DNA of 64,000 nucleotides from Trichosphaerium sp. ATCC 40318 (lineage: Eukaryota; Discosea; Flabellinia; Trichosidae), in the NCBI GenBank assembly GCA_038496445.1, contig JALMLS010000057.1:113281-177280 (forward strand). The letters run 5' to 3'. The notes under the pieces are model-generated. The model had not been told where the DNA came from. It ran no database searches and saw nothing but the letters and a program-made list of their open reading frames with translations. Positions 1-11,927 of the stretch are shown here, piece by piece; the first letter of the stretch is position 1, and the number at the start of each line of letters is the position of its first letter. Made by a program: the position numbers and the translations under genes.

Positions 1-2183
1 TTGCGGTAATTGTGGCAAGGTACGTTGCGTAGAGTTATGTTTCAAGGTTTAACGCGTTTAGTGCTGTTATACTGTTTGCGTTGTATTGGCAACATTGGTG
101 ATAACCTTACTTGCTCTCATTGCGTTGGTTCTTATTGTACGCACGAAAAATCAGAAAACTATTCCATTTGTATACCCTTATTCGATTACAGGTCGCTCGT
201 TACGGCGTCGGTAATACTCTAGCGAAGAATTCTCTAGGCTCTTCTTGTACGCAATTGTTTTTCCAAAAAATCGCTCTAATTCTTTCGCAGCTATCAATAT
301 AGGCCAAATGACCATTTCTAATCCAAGAGACGACCAAGTAACAATCACTCACACGTTGATAATCTCTAACGCTGGGTCGTTTGAATCTTACCTTGAGGCT
401 GTGCGTTACAAAATTGAATGTCAGTTCTTGTATTTACACGTTTTTTGTAGAGCACCGTAAAATTATCGTATAACGGTAAAGAGTTTGGTGATCTATCCCT
501 TCCTGAGCTTAAAATTGTGGCGTATGTATTAATTTGACATCCATGATCTAAAAAAAATTCCAGATTCTTTTTTTTTCTCACGTTTTTGTTATCTTAGCTT
601 CACACCAACCACTGTAAGAGTAGAGGCAAACTTAAAAGTAACAAATAAGGCCGTATTTCGTAATACCTCGACGGCTCTCGCTGCTGGTAAACCTGTTGTA
701 TGGCACATGGAGGTTCGTTGTTTACAAATTTTTTGAAAAGGGTAAATAGTATCGCTGATTATTTGTGTACAGGGCGATGTTGGTGTTAGGGTTTCCTTCC
801 TTAGCTTCGGCGTGGAACTCTCTAAAGATGTTATAGTCAGCAATGAGCGTCTTGTGGATATTGTAGCCGATGACGTGAAGGTCTTAGAAGCTAGCGAAGG
901 TACGTAAAGTATCTATTAGTTTGGCAACTAATATTTGTAACCATAGATGAATTACTCGCCCAAATGACATTGTCCTTTAACAATCCTGGCATTTTAGCGT
1001 TAACAGACATTGGAAATGTCACTTTTGATATTTTCTACAAAGGACTAAAACTTGGTTCGTTAAATTAGCCGTTAGGCGTCTGGCTTACTCGAGCAGGTGT
1101 TGCTACAGTCAACAATTTTACTGTAAGTGCAGGATTAAATTCTGGAATTAAAACGCTGTCACGTATCGTGCAAACGAATGAAACAAAGTCTGTTGTGGAC
1201 GATTTCTTTTCTCAATGGATTGTACGTGTTCACTAATGTACCAAACCTATTTGCTAAATACTGTTTCTAGATCGGTGCAGATATCCCAATATCTATGGTT
1301 GGCCCTACGACAGGTGTTCCTGAGTATCTAAATGATATAGTATCTTCAAACGCTACCGTGAAGGGATACAGTGGCATACCTATAGTCGGATTGACACTTT
1401 TTAACAACACAATGCGTGCGTAGAATTTAGATTGTAACTTTTTGTTAAATATCTTATTTAGCGCCTGAACTCTACCAAACGATACATAATCCATTGGGAG
1501 CTACCATTACAATGTCTGAAGTTTTACTGGAAGTAAATCTAGAGGATCGCTATGTAGCATCTGGTGCGGATAGCAATAACACAATGTATTTATCTGGTAG
1601 CCGATTACGAGATATCACAACCGCAAGTGCTCATAAAACCGAGGAAACGTATGGCACAAATCCACTTGGAGATCCTGTTACTTTGGGTCCTTACGTGCGT
1701 TAAGAATCTAAAAGGAAAACGATTTGCTCACAGTAGCACAGGTGACTAAGGACATCCTTGTGATACCATATGCTTCTGGTAATTCAGCTCAAAGGGACCT
1801 AATTACCAATCAAAGAACACTCGGTCTCATGTGCTTGATTGCAGGAGCCAATAACAATACTTTACCAAAAGACAAGTACTTGTATGTTTCAGCATCTGGT
1901 AGTTTCGAGACGTCCATTAAAGGCGTTTTTAATGTCAGTATACAATACTCTCAAGTACGTCAAAACTTATTCAGCTCCCCTTTAACAATAATAGGCACAT
2001 ATTCCATTGTCCATTCAAATCCCAAGCTTTATTCTCAACATTTTTTGCGAGCAAGCCACTTTCGTGAGTAACAGAGGATTGTATCCTCTGTGTTGGACAC
2101 CTGAACCAAGTACCTTTTTTGTTTTTTGCTACCTTGTGCTTATGTCTGTACCTAGATCAAACTTGCAACATCCAACGTAAAAT
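1..2183 (+). CDS. DUF3712-family membrane-anchored protein (5' end outside window)
   Basis: The visible part starts with a Cys-rich juxtamembrane stretch (RCGNCGKCC), then one hydrophobic segment of about 20 residues (LATLVITLLALIALVLI), followed by a long non-cytosolic region built of beta-rich repeats. The readings ISNPRDDQVTITHTL, LSYNGKEFGDLSLPELKIVA and MTLSFNNPGILALTDIGNV are typical of DUF3712, a mainly fungal family of LEA14-like beta-sandwich proteins of unknown function. About nine short introns were placed by frame continuity (for example 20-61, 902-945 and 1955-1994). An in-frame TAG lies at 1066-1068 inside an otherwise good exon; a 21-nt intron at 1055-1075 would remove it in frame. 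The last exon, and hence the exact stop (about 2183), is uncertain. Family assignment is fairly secure; function is unknown. Confidence 0.7.
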
Positions 2184-2403
2184 GACTTCTTTCTGTAAAG
2201 AAGGAGGAGATGGATACGATTGCACTTGGCAGACTCCTTTGATTATTGAAAAGCATCATTAACTTGTACTACAACATGGTTTTTACTTTAAAATACACTA
2301 TTTGTTACTATTAAGGAATTGTTGTGGATTATATATTGTGCTTTGACCAGGATTTGCGGTAATACCCTGAGCGTTTGTTTGAAGTCGTTGCTAAGCAGAG
2401 TCG

Positions 2404-2959
2404 TTAGTGACGATTTGAAATGTACATCTGAGTGAGAAAAAATGCCAATGTATTTGTTGGCTGTCATCCATGATGTAAAAATACACGCACCCTTTTAGAA
2501 CGTGGTACCACCTGATAGCTGGGTGTTGTAAGCGTATTTTCACGTGGGATAGATAGGCCAGGTTCCTTAGGTGGCATAGGTATAGGTTTTTTGTTGACAC
2601 GTTGTGCCAAGTCGCGTAACGAATGACGGTGGACTGGTTGAATAAATGTTTTGCCCATTTCTGCACGAACTGCCAAACGCATGTCCGCTGGTTGAATTAC
2701 ATTACGTGATGCATGCTTTGCAAAATACTCGCAATTAACTAGCAATGACGACGTGTACCCTTTAAAGCAATAATTACGATATTTCCACGCATGTGTGACC
2801 ATTAAGAGCGTCGCTTGACGTACTGTGCATTACTTCCATGAGTTGGCTTATAACTTGAGGCTCATAGTGCTCAATACCCATTGAAGCAAGTAAATCTTCA
2901 ACAATTTTGGCTTGCATTGGCATACTATCTGCATTTGCGTTCGCCCTTCGCGATGCCAT
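2404..2959 (-). CDS. TAF9: TAF9, TFIID/SAGA histone-fold subunit
   Basis: TAF9 pairs with TAF6 through a histone fold in TFIID and SAGA and acts in RNA polymerase II initiation. The histone fold is visible right after the start: KIVEDLLASMGIEHYEP, QVISQLMEVMHRYTSSLL, then FAKHASRNVIQPADMRLAV. The last matches the family helix that reads YANHA..V.ADDVRLA in other species. A 64-nt intron (2760-2823), ending in AAAG, splits the Arg codon of MHRY. The tail is short and basic (SKR), with a second intron near the 3' end. The start at 2959 (MASRRANANADS) puts the histone fold near residue 15, as in relatives; an upstream in-frame extension was not adopted. It is divergent from the next gene across a spacer of about 230 bp. 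Confidence 0.85.
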
Positions 2960-3188
2960 TGTTTTTGTTCTAACCTTGTATCTTGTTCGTTGGCGTTGTA
3001 AATGAGGTAATTCAGGCGGGTTTTTAAAATAACTAAATAAAATATGTTTGACTGATTTTGAATGCTCTGTCAACTGTAATCATCAATCTACAATTACACG
3101 ATCTCCACGCTACGCGCGTATTGCGGCAAAACAGTTGGTGGCTTTGTGCAAGAGTGAAATGATTCAACGTTAAACGCAATACCAGCAA
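2960..3188. promoter_or_regulatory. Divergent intergenic spacer between TAF9 and the 3189 gene
   Basis: About 230 bp lie between two outward-facing start codons, so both promoters must lie here or overlap the 5' exons. No TATA box or other motif stands out. The promoter role is inferred from gene orientation alone. Confidence 0.3.
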
Positions 3189-5805
3189 ATGGATTGGTTA
3201 AGGAAACATAGCTCAATATTGGAGTCGTGGGTTAAGCTCAATGTAAAACACTCAAAAGACAATACAGTTAGCCTTACAAACCTCGTACGTCTCATGAGAG
3301 AACAGATTCCGAAGGTTTGTAGCGTTGTACGTCGTTTTTGGAGTTGGCACTTGTATTCAAACTTTGTAGAATGATGTGGACGCTCCGACTTTACGAGGAT
3401 ATGCGGCTGAGCACCTTTTTAAAGTTTTCAAGTCAAAAATATTTAGTGGGGACGTTATTTACGATGTAGAGGTGGTTTCTAAGAAGTCAGTACGTTTATA
3501 CCAACTGTCAAGCTGTTTTCGTACCAACATACTAAATCATTGACAAGAAAAAAAACGCAACACAACCTGTCGTGTTGGTAATTTCTGATGAAGACTCAGA
3601 CGTAACGTCAACGCCAAGGCAGCATACAGCGGGAACAAATGTGACACCAAAACGACCAACATGTGCTATTGTGCAGCCGTTGAATACTCAATTGCCTGCC
3701 TCTGCGGTACCAAAGACAACGCCGTCAGAGAACTACTTGGGATTGCTTGGGGCAGCCAAAAATAATTTTTCCGTTTTGGGTAAAGGCAAGAAGAACTATT
3801 TTGTACCAGCACCTGGTGTGGCTAAAAGTAAGTTTTCTGGTTTGGGTAAACGTATAGGTGTTGTTCATTTGCCCGCCAACCGCCCTAAATCACCGCCGTA
3901 CCCAACCTCTCAGTGGGCGCCACCTGCATTTTTGAGCGCAGAGCAGGTTCAACGTGTTTACACCGCAACAAAATCGCCACAGAGGAGTACACAAACGCCC
4001 AAACTACCATTGCGGACAGGTGTAAGAATCAATGGTAGTTTGGCTCTAAGCGAAAGCACATCAACAACGAAGAAGAGTCCAGTGAAGTTATCATCTTCTG
4101 TTCCTCCTAAAAAAGCAACACGTGCACCAGTTTCGAGTACCTCAAGTACATCTATAGAACCTAAGACGAGCTCTAAGAGCAAATCAAAGAGATCAACAAA
4201 GCTTGCGCGTACACAAACCAATGGTCCTCCTAAACACACCGCAAGTTCACTAAGCAAGACCACAAGGCAAACAGTACCAACAAAGAAGTCCACGATGTCG
4301 AAATTCAATAGGCTCACTGCACCATCTAAGGGGAAAAGCAAGGCTAGTGGGAAGGTGACCACGACACCTCTATTCCCTGCATCTTCCAAAGCGACCCTTA
4401 CTGCATCATCGCCACTAAGTAGATCAGCAAAGAAGACAGCCAGAACAATGAGTAAGAAACAAAGCTCCAAACATCTTTCCAAAAAAACTGGTAAAAGCCT
4501 TCCAAAAGCAAGCTTGAAAGGACCAGCCTATAATTCATTTATATCCTCTACGGGACTGGGGCGTCCACTACATACTGCTCAAAGATATATACCGCCTAGT
4601 AAACTGGTTAAGAAGACCACCATAACACCTACTGTCCCAAAGAAAAAAATTTGGGCAAACTTTACAAAGTATGATTGTTGCTCTACGTTATTCTAACTTA
4701 TCCTGTAGACGTGCTTCTCCAACTAAGGCGCCTCTTCGATTTATAGGGCAGACAAGTAATGTAGGCACCAGCGGTAGTACTTGCAGTGCCCACCAAAGTG
4801 TAAATTTGGTAAGTGTTAAACTTTGATACTGTATCTTCACTTGCAAACAACTTTTTTAACGTAGCAGGCTCAAGCACGAAGCAGTATTGTTCGGGGATAC
4901 ACAGGGCCTCCTATGCCTAAAAGATCAACTACAAACCAACAGTCACCAACAGAAATGTCATCAATACGTAATCTTGTGAAGGGTTTTTATTTTTATTTAT
5001 TTCTGTGTAGGAAGAAGAGATGATCAAATAATGACAGATGCTTCATCTAGGGGATCAGGAACTAATATTACAGTACCTATACAGGCTCGTACTAATAAAC
5101 GAAAGAGAGTGCCAAATACAGCAGACGAGTCAACAGCAAAGAGACAGCAAGTCATTCGTAGCTCCTTGGGACATCATTTAGATTCTGTCAATACACCAGA
5201 ACTTGGTATAACTCTAACAAGCGTTGAGAGCCAAACCACAACACCAGTGGTTAATAGCAGTGCTTTGAAGAAAGTCACAAAGAAGAACGAAGAGCTTGAA
5301 AAGGACAACGATAAGTTAAGAAAAGAAAACAAGGCATTGGAAGCAAAGCTGAGACAATTACAAGCAGAGTCAAGAGAAAGAGAAGCAAAAATGAATGAAA
5401 AAGAGAAAGAATATCAACAAGCTCTTGAAGCAAGTCGTCTAGACAAGGTTTCGTTACTTCAAAAATCTGCAGAAGAAAAAGGAAGTTTGGAGCGTGAGTT
5501 TACAAGGAGGATTGAAGAGTCTCAGAGTGAGCTTAATGAGGAGAAAACAAATCATTTATCATTCAAGAATGCTATTTTTTCTAAATTAAGTTTGGAACCA
5601 TCAAACGAAATACTCAATAGTGATGAGGTACGCAATGACGCCAGTTTCTTTTTTTTTTCTTGTTTTCAACAACCGTCTAAACTCTCTTTACTAGGCTTCG
5701 TTGAATTTGATTAAAGAATCATTTGAAGGATTGATGCCTGTTGAAAATGATGCGGAACGTAACCAGGGTGTGGACGCTGATTTACCGGATTATACGTGGT
5801 TTTAG
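3189..5805 (+). CDS. Low-complexity Ser/Thr/Lys-rich protein with C-terminal coiled coil, probably nuclear
   Basis: No family recognised. The protein has three parts. The short N-terminal globular segment (MDWLRKHSSILESWVKLN, then NDVDAPTLRGYAAEHLFKVF) spans three small exons. A long basic, Ser/Thr/Pro/Lys-rich middle comes from a large exon near 3560-4660. The C-terminal coiled coil runs from about 5270 to 5560 (ELEKDNDKLRKENKALEAKL and following heptads). Just after the third exon begins, PVVLVISDEDSD has the form of a SUMO-interacting motif (hydrophobic patch plus acidic residues). Basic patches such as TNKRKRVPN look like nuclear localisation signals. Short introns at about 4671-4710, 4810-4867, 4965-5011 and 5628-5695 join the parts in frame down to TAG at 5803-5805. 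A chromatin or SUMO-linked scaffold is possible but is inference. Confidence 0.6.
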
Positions 5806-6519
5806 ATTATACTAATGTACATAATAAACAAAAAGTTGTAAAGTAACTACTGTACTGCCTTTGACAGAAATTCATTTTTTCCATTGGTTAAGCCGTGTTG
5901 TTGATGGTAAACTGTGTAGATGTCTAGTTAGGAGGAAACAACGGTTCGATTGCCAGTAGCTTGTGTTGTTGTTGGTATGTTGATACTTTTATGAGAATGG
6001 TGAAAACAGTATCAATGCTGTCTGTCACGAAATATCATTGCAAATAAGCGTTTAAATTGAGAGCTCTGGGACAGAGAGTGCAGGCGAATATAATCGCAAC
6101 CAAAATAGTCTTATTGTGGTGAAACTGATGAAGAGGGACATACATTTGTTATTGTCCTTTTGTTGTGTAGTTAGTGGTCTTTGAACTATTATTTTCTTTC
6201 TCCATTTTGGCTTAAAGCGAAATGAATGGATAGAGCAATTTACATTGGTAATAGAATTGTGTAATCAAGCAACCTCACGCCAAACTAACAAATAAACTAC
6301 ACAATGCTTGACGCTGAGATTGTTCTCTAACCAAATTTTGCCACAATAATTCCCTGAATTTGTTTCGCGTCTTCACGTGGCTCCAAAAAAAGCAACCATA
6401 CGTAATATTATGTAAGGTTTGATTTGACCAAAAACGGAAAGCTGTTCGTAAAATGTTCCACATTCTTTACTTTCTTATAATACAATTTTACAGTGCACGT
6501 ATTTTTCTTCACTTCTTTT
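5806..6519. other. Convergent 3' intergenic region, no gene seen
   Basis: This stretch of about 710 bp lies between the stop codons of two convergent genes and should hold both 3' UTRs. Reading frames here are short and without family resemblance. A CACGTG palindrome occurs near 6375. Nothing else was found. Confidence 0.4.
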
Positions 6520-8056
6520 TCATGTTCTTTTTGTTTTGCGTTTCTTGGGTGAAGACCTTCTTTTTGGGCTGCTAGCCTTTCTTTTCTTGGTCGATTTTCC
6601 TGGACTTCCACTCCGCTTGTTTACTACTCTGGGACTCTTTCGTTTACTAGGTGTCTTCTTTGCCTGAAAATAAATTAAACCACTATTAACCAAAAAAACA
6701 AAAAAACAAAAAAAAATACAAACGTGCAAGTGCACGTGCTCGTTAAATTATAGCATGCTATAAATATGTAAAAATATGAATGCAATTTTTTGCAAGCTGT
6801 AATCATGTATCAACGTACTGGTTTACTAGGTGTCATGCCTGCAACAAAAAAATGAGTAGGTATTAATTAATTATTTTTTTAATTGTATTTTACGTACTCT
6901 TTCGTCGCTTTTCTAGTTGATCTTTTCGCTTCTTTAACAACTTTGTAAATTCTTGTCTAAAAGTATCTCTGTCCTCTTTTGGCACCTTAGCAAGTTGCTC
7001 CTACAAGAAAAAAAATTGGCTACAGAGTACAAAAAATCAAACAAAAAAAAAAAAGAGCACGTGATAGCAATAGGTTTATAGACACCGTACGCTGAAGGCT
7101 TGCTTATAAGCCGCTCTTTTGACATCCTTATTTGGAGTCATAACAGTGGATTCAATGCGAGCTAGGGCAGCTTGTTGATATCTCTGCATTAGCGTTAGTC
7201 TTGTCATTGAAATAACAAAAAATTTTGAAATGAAATGTCATTGTTACCTCCGCCTTTCCCGGCGTTATTGTCTGCCATTTTGAAGTGCTGGTGCTTTCAG
7301 ATACACTCTCGTCCTTCTCAGGCGTTCTGTATCGGCTGTTACGTGGTGTGGAACGGGAACCCCTTCTTGGGACCTTAGATTGCCTATTCGGCGGTGTTCT
7401 AGGCGTCTTTGGCGTTTTGGGTGTTCGTGGTGACTTTGAAACGCTTTGGCGCCTTTTTGACGCTTTTTTTTTGGGTGGCGATGGCTCTGAAAGATTGTCA
7501 AAATCAATTTCACGATCTTCATTGCCTTTTAGCTCAAACTCCTCGTCTGAGTGGACTTGTTGGCTCAATTTTTCCAGTAATTCTTTTCCTTTCTTTGTTT
7601 CGGACTGTAATAACGCGTGAGTAACTAAAAAAGTGCATAGAATGAATGTTAAAAAAGGCGTTGGTACAAAAAAAACCAAAAAAAAAAAAACGATTAAAAA
7701 ATATCTGTTGAGTGATCAGTATGCTATAATTATACTGCTTTAACGCGCGTGTGCACGAATTTAACGGTATTAAAACAAAATATAATTTTACATACTGGTA
7801 AGCTTTTCCTTCGTTTTTTCTTTTGCTGTGATCCTTCTGGCGACTCTACAGAGTCTAATTTTGTTTTTGCTGGTTTGCTTGGTGTTTTGGCGGGGGTATT
7901 GTTCGAACGTCTTCTAGACGCGCGTCGCTTCTGCTTAGGAGTGCTTTCCTTTGGTGTACGTTTATAAGAAACAGAAACCCTTCTACTCTTGATAACTACA
8001 TCTTCGTCTGGGAATAGAGGCTGTTGGCTGTCATAGTCGTCGCTCATATCAGACAT
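6520..8056 (-). CDS. Basic, Ser/Pro/Lys-rich nuclear-type protein with a short helical domain
   Basis: Not a recognised family. The N-terminus is acidic (SDMSDDYDSQQPLFPDEDVV) and turns strongly basic with repeated S/T-P sites (PKTPKTPRTP, NTPAKTPSKPAK), suggesting a phosphorylated DNA- or RNA-associated protein. A predicted helical segment follows: RYQQAALARIESTVMTP, then VKRAAYKQAF, then EQLAKVPKEDRDTFRQEFTK. The C-terminus is again basic (SPKRRSSPKKRKTKRT). Five or so introns are inferred. One apparent microexon of 20 nt (around 6812-6831, encoding roughly MTPSKP) is needed to keep frame between the helical exon and the KKTPSKRKSP exon. It shares a spacer of about 200 bp with the divergent RasGAP gene. 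Confidence 0.6.
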
Positions 8057-8252
8057 TTTGTCAGCGTAACGGTCGGAGAAACAGACTGGTAATTTGAATC
8101 AAAATAACAGCTTTGACTGGCTTATCTCGCCCGTGTATAATTCCGAAAGTAGTGTCTCCTGAAAAGTGGCGCTGTGGTTGGTTGGCACCACATAGTTTAC
8201 ATTTACAATTCGCTCAGCACAGAAATTCGACGCGCACCTAAAAAGCCCTCAT

Positions 8253-10625
8253 ATGGACCCTACGGCTTTGAGTGCAGGCTCTCACACAAATAGTATTGCT
8301 CCAAAAATCCAAAGAGACCCTATTGGATTGGCGAATAGCTGTGGTACCATTACTCGTGAGCGTACTTCGCCTGTGACTGCTTTGAGTCATAGTGCCAAGG
8401 TGTACCCAACTTATAAAAGAGACCACTCCAGAAACGCACGATTACCGCTGCAACTACTCAAGCAGATAGAAAACGACAATATTGCAAAAGAAGATAATTC
8501 CCAACGTTCTATGGAAACACTGCAACTCGAGGTTGAAATGGAGTGGTTTGACAAAACTCTAAAAAGAAAAGATTCTGAAGATACAAATGAAGAAGAAACA
8601 CAAAACACGCCCCCAAAGCGCCTTTCTCAAACCAAGTCACTTATAGAGGTACCAAATATGGGACACTTTGCCTGAATTGCGTAAGCACTATGCTAATGTC
8701 GGTTTGCAGCTTATATTTATGGACGGGTATCTCCTTATTTGTTTGTTTTGTGACACACTCCCAATGACGGAGTGTGCGCGTTTAAGCCTTGCTATTCTAA
8801 AGGTATTTCAATACTACAACAAGCCTATGGAGCTATTAACTTCTTTGATCCATTTTGAAGTACAAAAAACGCGTATGTGTCTCTCTTTAGCTTTACTATC
8901 TGTTTTATTTACTTGTCATCTTAATGTAGGGTTCGCTGCGACATTGTTCCGCAATAATACAGTAACTACAAATGTGATGACAAAGTTTTGTGTAAATAAT
9001 GGTCGACAGTACTTGCAACGCGTTGTTGGAAGCATAATTAAAAAGCTTGGAAGCACTGATTTACTATGCTATGAGGTACATTCTATTATTTATTTAGTGT
9101 TTCTTGGTTGCATTGGACAAATGGTGCTTACAAGACTCGTTAGGTTGAACCTTCAAGGCTAAAGGCAGGACAGTTTTTGGCTAAAAATGTAAAGAATTTA
9201 ATCAAATTGACGAAAACTTTTCTTGATAGTATTGTGGGATCCTTACAGTCTCTCCCAATGTACGTATTCTCATATATATTACTGAATATGTATTGATATA
9301 TAATAGGCCAATTCGTCGGTTGTGTATACTACTAAGTCAAAAAGCTATCGAACGATTTCCTGAAAGTGGCACTACGGTATGTTTTCTTTTTCCCTCACTT
9401 CTACTGAGGTACTTGACGTTAATGTTATTTAGGCTATTGGTGGTCTATATTTCTTAAGGTTTGTGTGTCCTGCAATTGTATCACCAGAAGGTTTTGGTAT
9501 TGATACAGGTGCGTCACAGTCGTTTAACTAAAGGTTTTTTACTATCTAGTAAAAGCTAACTGTTTTTTTTGAATGAACATTTCTCAATTATCCTGTAGGC
9601 GGACCAATAGCCAGAGAAACGCGACGTGGTTTAATACTAGTATCTAAAGTATTAATGACAATGGCTAGTGAGCATCATCTAGTTAAAGAAGAATATATGT
9701 TACCTCTAAAGGACTTAGTCCTTGAATACTCAGATTCTATTAAAGTATTTTTTACAGCACTGGCGGTACTATCTAGGTATTTTAATCCAATACTCATGTC
9801 ATATATTTAGACACCAGCTGACCCAAGACATGATCAAATATTTGAATCTTGGCATGTCACTAAGGCTGAATTTCTTGGTTCAATGCTTTCTATAAAACGA
9901 GAGATTCACAAGCAATTAAATAAAGGCAAATTAGAAGAAGCGTTGAAGAAGGATTCAAATAAAGAGGTACGAGACAATAGTAATAATTCTTGACTTGTTT
10001 ACTTATAATATCAAATAGGAAGGTCCACAGATCCTACGCGCTTTACGTACAAAAGCAGGGGAACAAATATGTGAAGTTCCAGAAAAAGCAATGTTCCACA
10101 GAGCAATACCAAATTACTCGTAAGTCGCTCTTTCATTTTTTTTTCAGCAGCTTGCTTTATGTTGTATATTTACTGTTCACATAGACGCGTAAGGCCAGTG
10201 ACTACATCACGTGAGAGAAGAAAGAGCTCTCCTAAGCCTCGTAGAAAAGGATGGGTGCCTGCTAAAAAGCACGGAAGTGCAAAGTCCTATGATTTCGATA
10301 ATCTATGGGCTGCAGCGAAGCCAATAAAGGTACCTTCAGTGGTTCAGCTGCTTGAATTTTTTTTTTCACAAACGTGCCGAATTTGACCCTTCTTTTTCAG
10401 GCAAAATCTTCTCCTTCGTCACCAACGAATTCTCGACAAGAGCGCACAACACCTACATCACTTACACCCAAAGGTCATGTTAGGAATAGAAGTAATTGTA
10501 TTGCTCCATTAATTCCTGACATGACTTACTTGGAAAGAAGTGCCGATAGCAATTTGCTTATCCCAATACCTTCTGTTACTGTAGAAGATAAGACTCCCAC
10601 CCATGACTTTTCAAAATGGGTGTGA
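8253..10625 (+). CDS. Ras GTPase-activating protein
   Basis: This is a RasGAP that would accelerate GTP hydrolysis on Ras-type GTPases. The catalytic domain is complete across short exons. The arginine finger is in FAATLFRNNTVTT, matching the family FLFR.NS motif, and the signature GGLYFLRFVCPAIVSPE matches the family FLRFICPAI. Downstream GPIARETRRGLILVSKVL and the helical end of the domain follow. About 180 residues precede the domain, partly low-complexity with S/T-P sites. The C-terminal tail of about 150 residues is basic (RERRKSSPKPRRKGW) and Ser/Thr-rich, ending HDFSKWV. No PH, C2 or CRAL-TRIO domain is visible, so it resembles a minimal RasGAP more than neurofibromin. At least nine introns are inferred, for example at 8648-8710 and 9258-9304. 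A TCACGTGA palindrome lies just past the stop (near 10638). Confidence 0.88.
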
Positions 10626-10882
10626 TTATTATTACGCATCACGTGATGTAGTTTTTACTTCACAAGCAGCATTTATCGCGTGCTGTCAAAACAAAAAAAA
10701 ACCGCGAAATTTTTCTGATTTGTGTACACTATTATACAAAGCTAAATACATTCTCTTATAACTACATATTGGTTTTTTACTTGGTTTGTGGTGGGAAGAA
10801 TTGTAGCTATTTTTTTCTCATTTTAGTCAGTTTTTTTTGCCTTTAATCACTGAAGGATGTGTAAACAGTTACAAATAACAAC

Positions 10883-11620
10883 ATGGCTTCTGAAAGGTAC
10901 GTATAATGATTAACGTGTAGTACTGAGTTGATTGGCTGTTGAAACAGCATAGTTTGTAGTATTAATTCGCGGCTGTAGCAAGCAATATCAATCAAAATCC
11001 GCTCTTATACTGTTAGACTTGCCTTATGAGCTTATATTAGCTCTATCGGATTACGATATTGTAGTACGCATAAAATATCCTCTCTTATGCCTTCACACAG
11101 TAAGGACATGCTTTAACGAGTCATTAAACAAACATGGCAAATTTTTCAAAACAAGCAACGGAAAATTAGTTGCCAGTTGTTACTTCTCTGACAACAAACC
11201 AGAAGGGTTGTACAAGCGCTGGAATACAAATGGCCAATTGATGGAACTGCGAAACTATGTTGAAGGCAAACTTGATGGCAGTCGCAGTAGGTGGTATGCA
11301 TGTGGCTCGCTAGGCATGAGATGCCAGTATTCTGCAGGAGTATTACACGGCAAGTACGAGAAGTGGCACATCAATGGCAAAAAATGGGTACTACAGCATT
11401 ACAAATATGGTAAGAAGCATGGCAAAACACAAAAGTGGTTCAGGTATCTCGGTTTCTTGCTCGTATAGCCTACTCATGACTTCTTTAAAGTAACGGAAAA
11501 CTGTGGGAAGATTGTTGGTTTGACTGTGGCACTCTTCATGGAGAATACAAGAGATGGACGAGGGAAGGTAAGATATTATCCGCCACTACGTACATAGACG
11601 GATCGAAAGTGTATGGCTAA
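10883..11620 (+). CDS. F-box-like protein with MORN/YwqK-type repeats
   Basis: The first exon encodes only MASE; splicing to about 10980 leads into a degenerate F-box-like segment (LLDLPYELILALSDYDIVVR). At least five repeats of about 24 residues follow, with the pattern G.L....Y..GK.HG....W...G, for example NKPEGLYKRWNTNGQLMEL, GVLHGKYEKWHINGKKW and GTLHGEYKRWTREGKIL. These are the MORN-like (YwqK-type) repeats of bacterial and giant-virus proteins. The F-box plus this repeat is a layout I know best from Marseillevirus-like giant viruses, but the gene here is intron-split and otherwise ordinary. A role as an SCF adaptor is inference. The second intron (about 11442-11487) ends in AAAG. The stop is TAA at 11618-11620. 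Confidence 0.65.
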
Positions 11621-11927
11621 TAAAAATAAATTGTATTCCGACCCGCCTGCTTTTTATGTTGTCCGCGTGGAGTTTCCAAAATGCGTAAATTTATGCGTAA
11701 ATTATAACCACGTAGCGTTTTCTTTCATGGCATTGTCCACGAAAAGGAGTTATCAGGGGAGTGATTAAAAGGAGGCCGCGGAGCTCATATACTAGTTCAT
11801 ACTACGCAGGAACCAAGTACGCCAACTGACGTGCCCGCCAGACAATTTTTTGTGCGTTTTAATCACCGCGACTTTGCTTTTACCGCAGAAAAAACTTCAA
11901 GATTACTCCCAACGCACCTTACTAACA
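11621..11927. other. Spacer upstream of the G-gamma gene
   Basis: About 300 bp hold the 3' end of the F-box/MORN gene and the promoter/5' UTR of G-gamma. No RNA gene or repeat is seen. Confidence 0.35.

Noticed and set aside
3958-4482. 174-codon minus-strand open frame
   Set aside because: Antisense shadow of the Ser/Thr/Lys-rich exon; the Val/Leu-rich reading is a by-product of sense codon bias.
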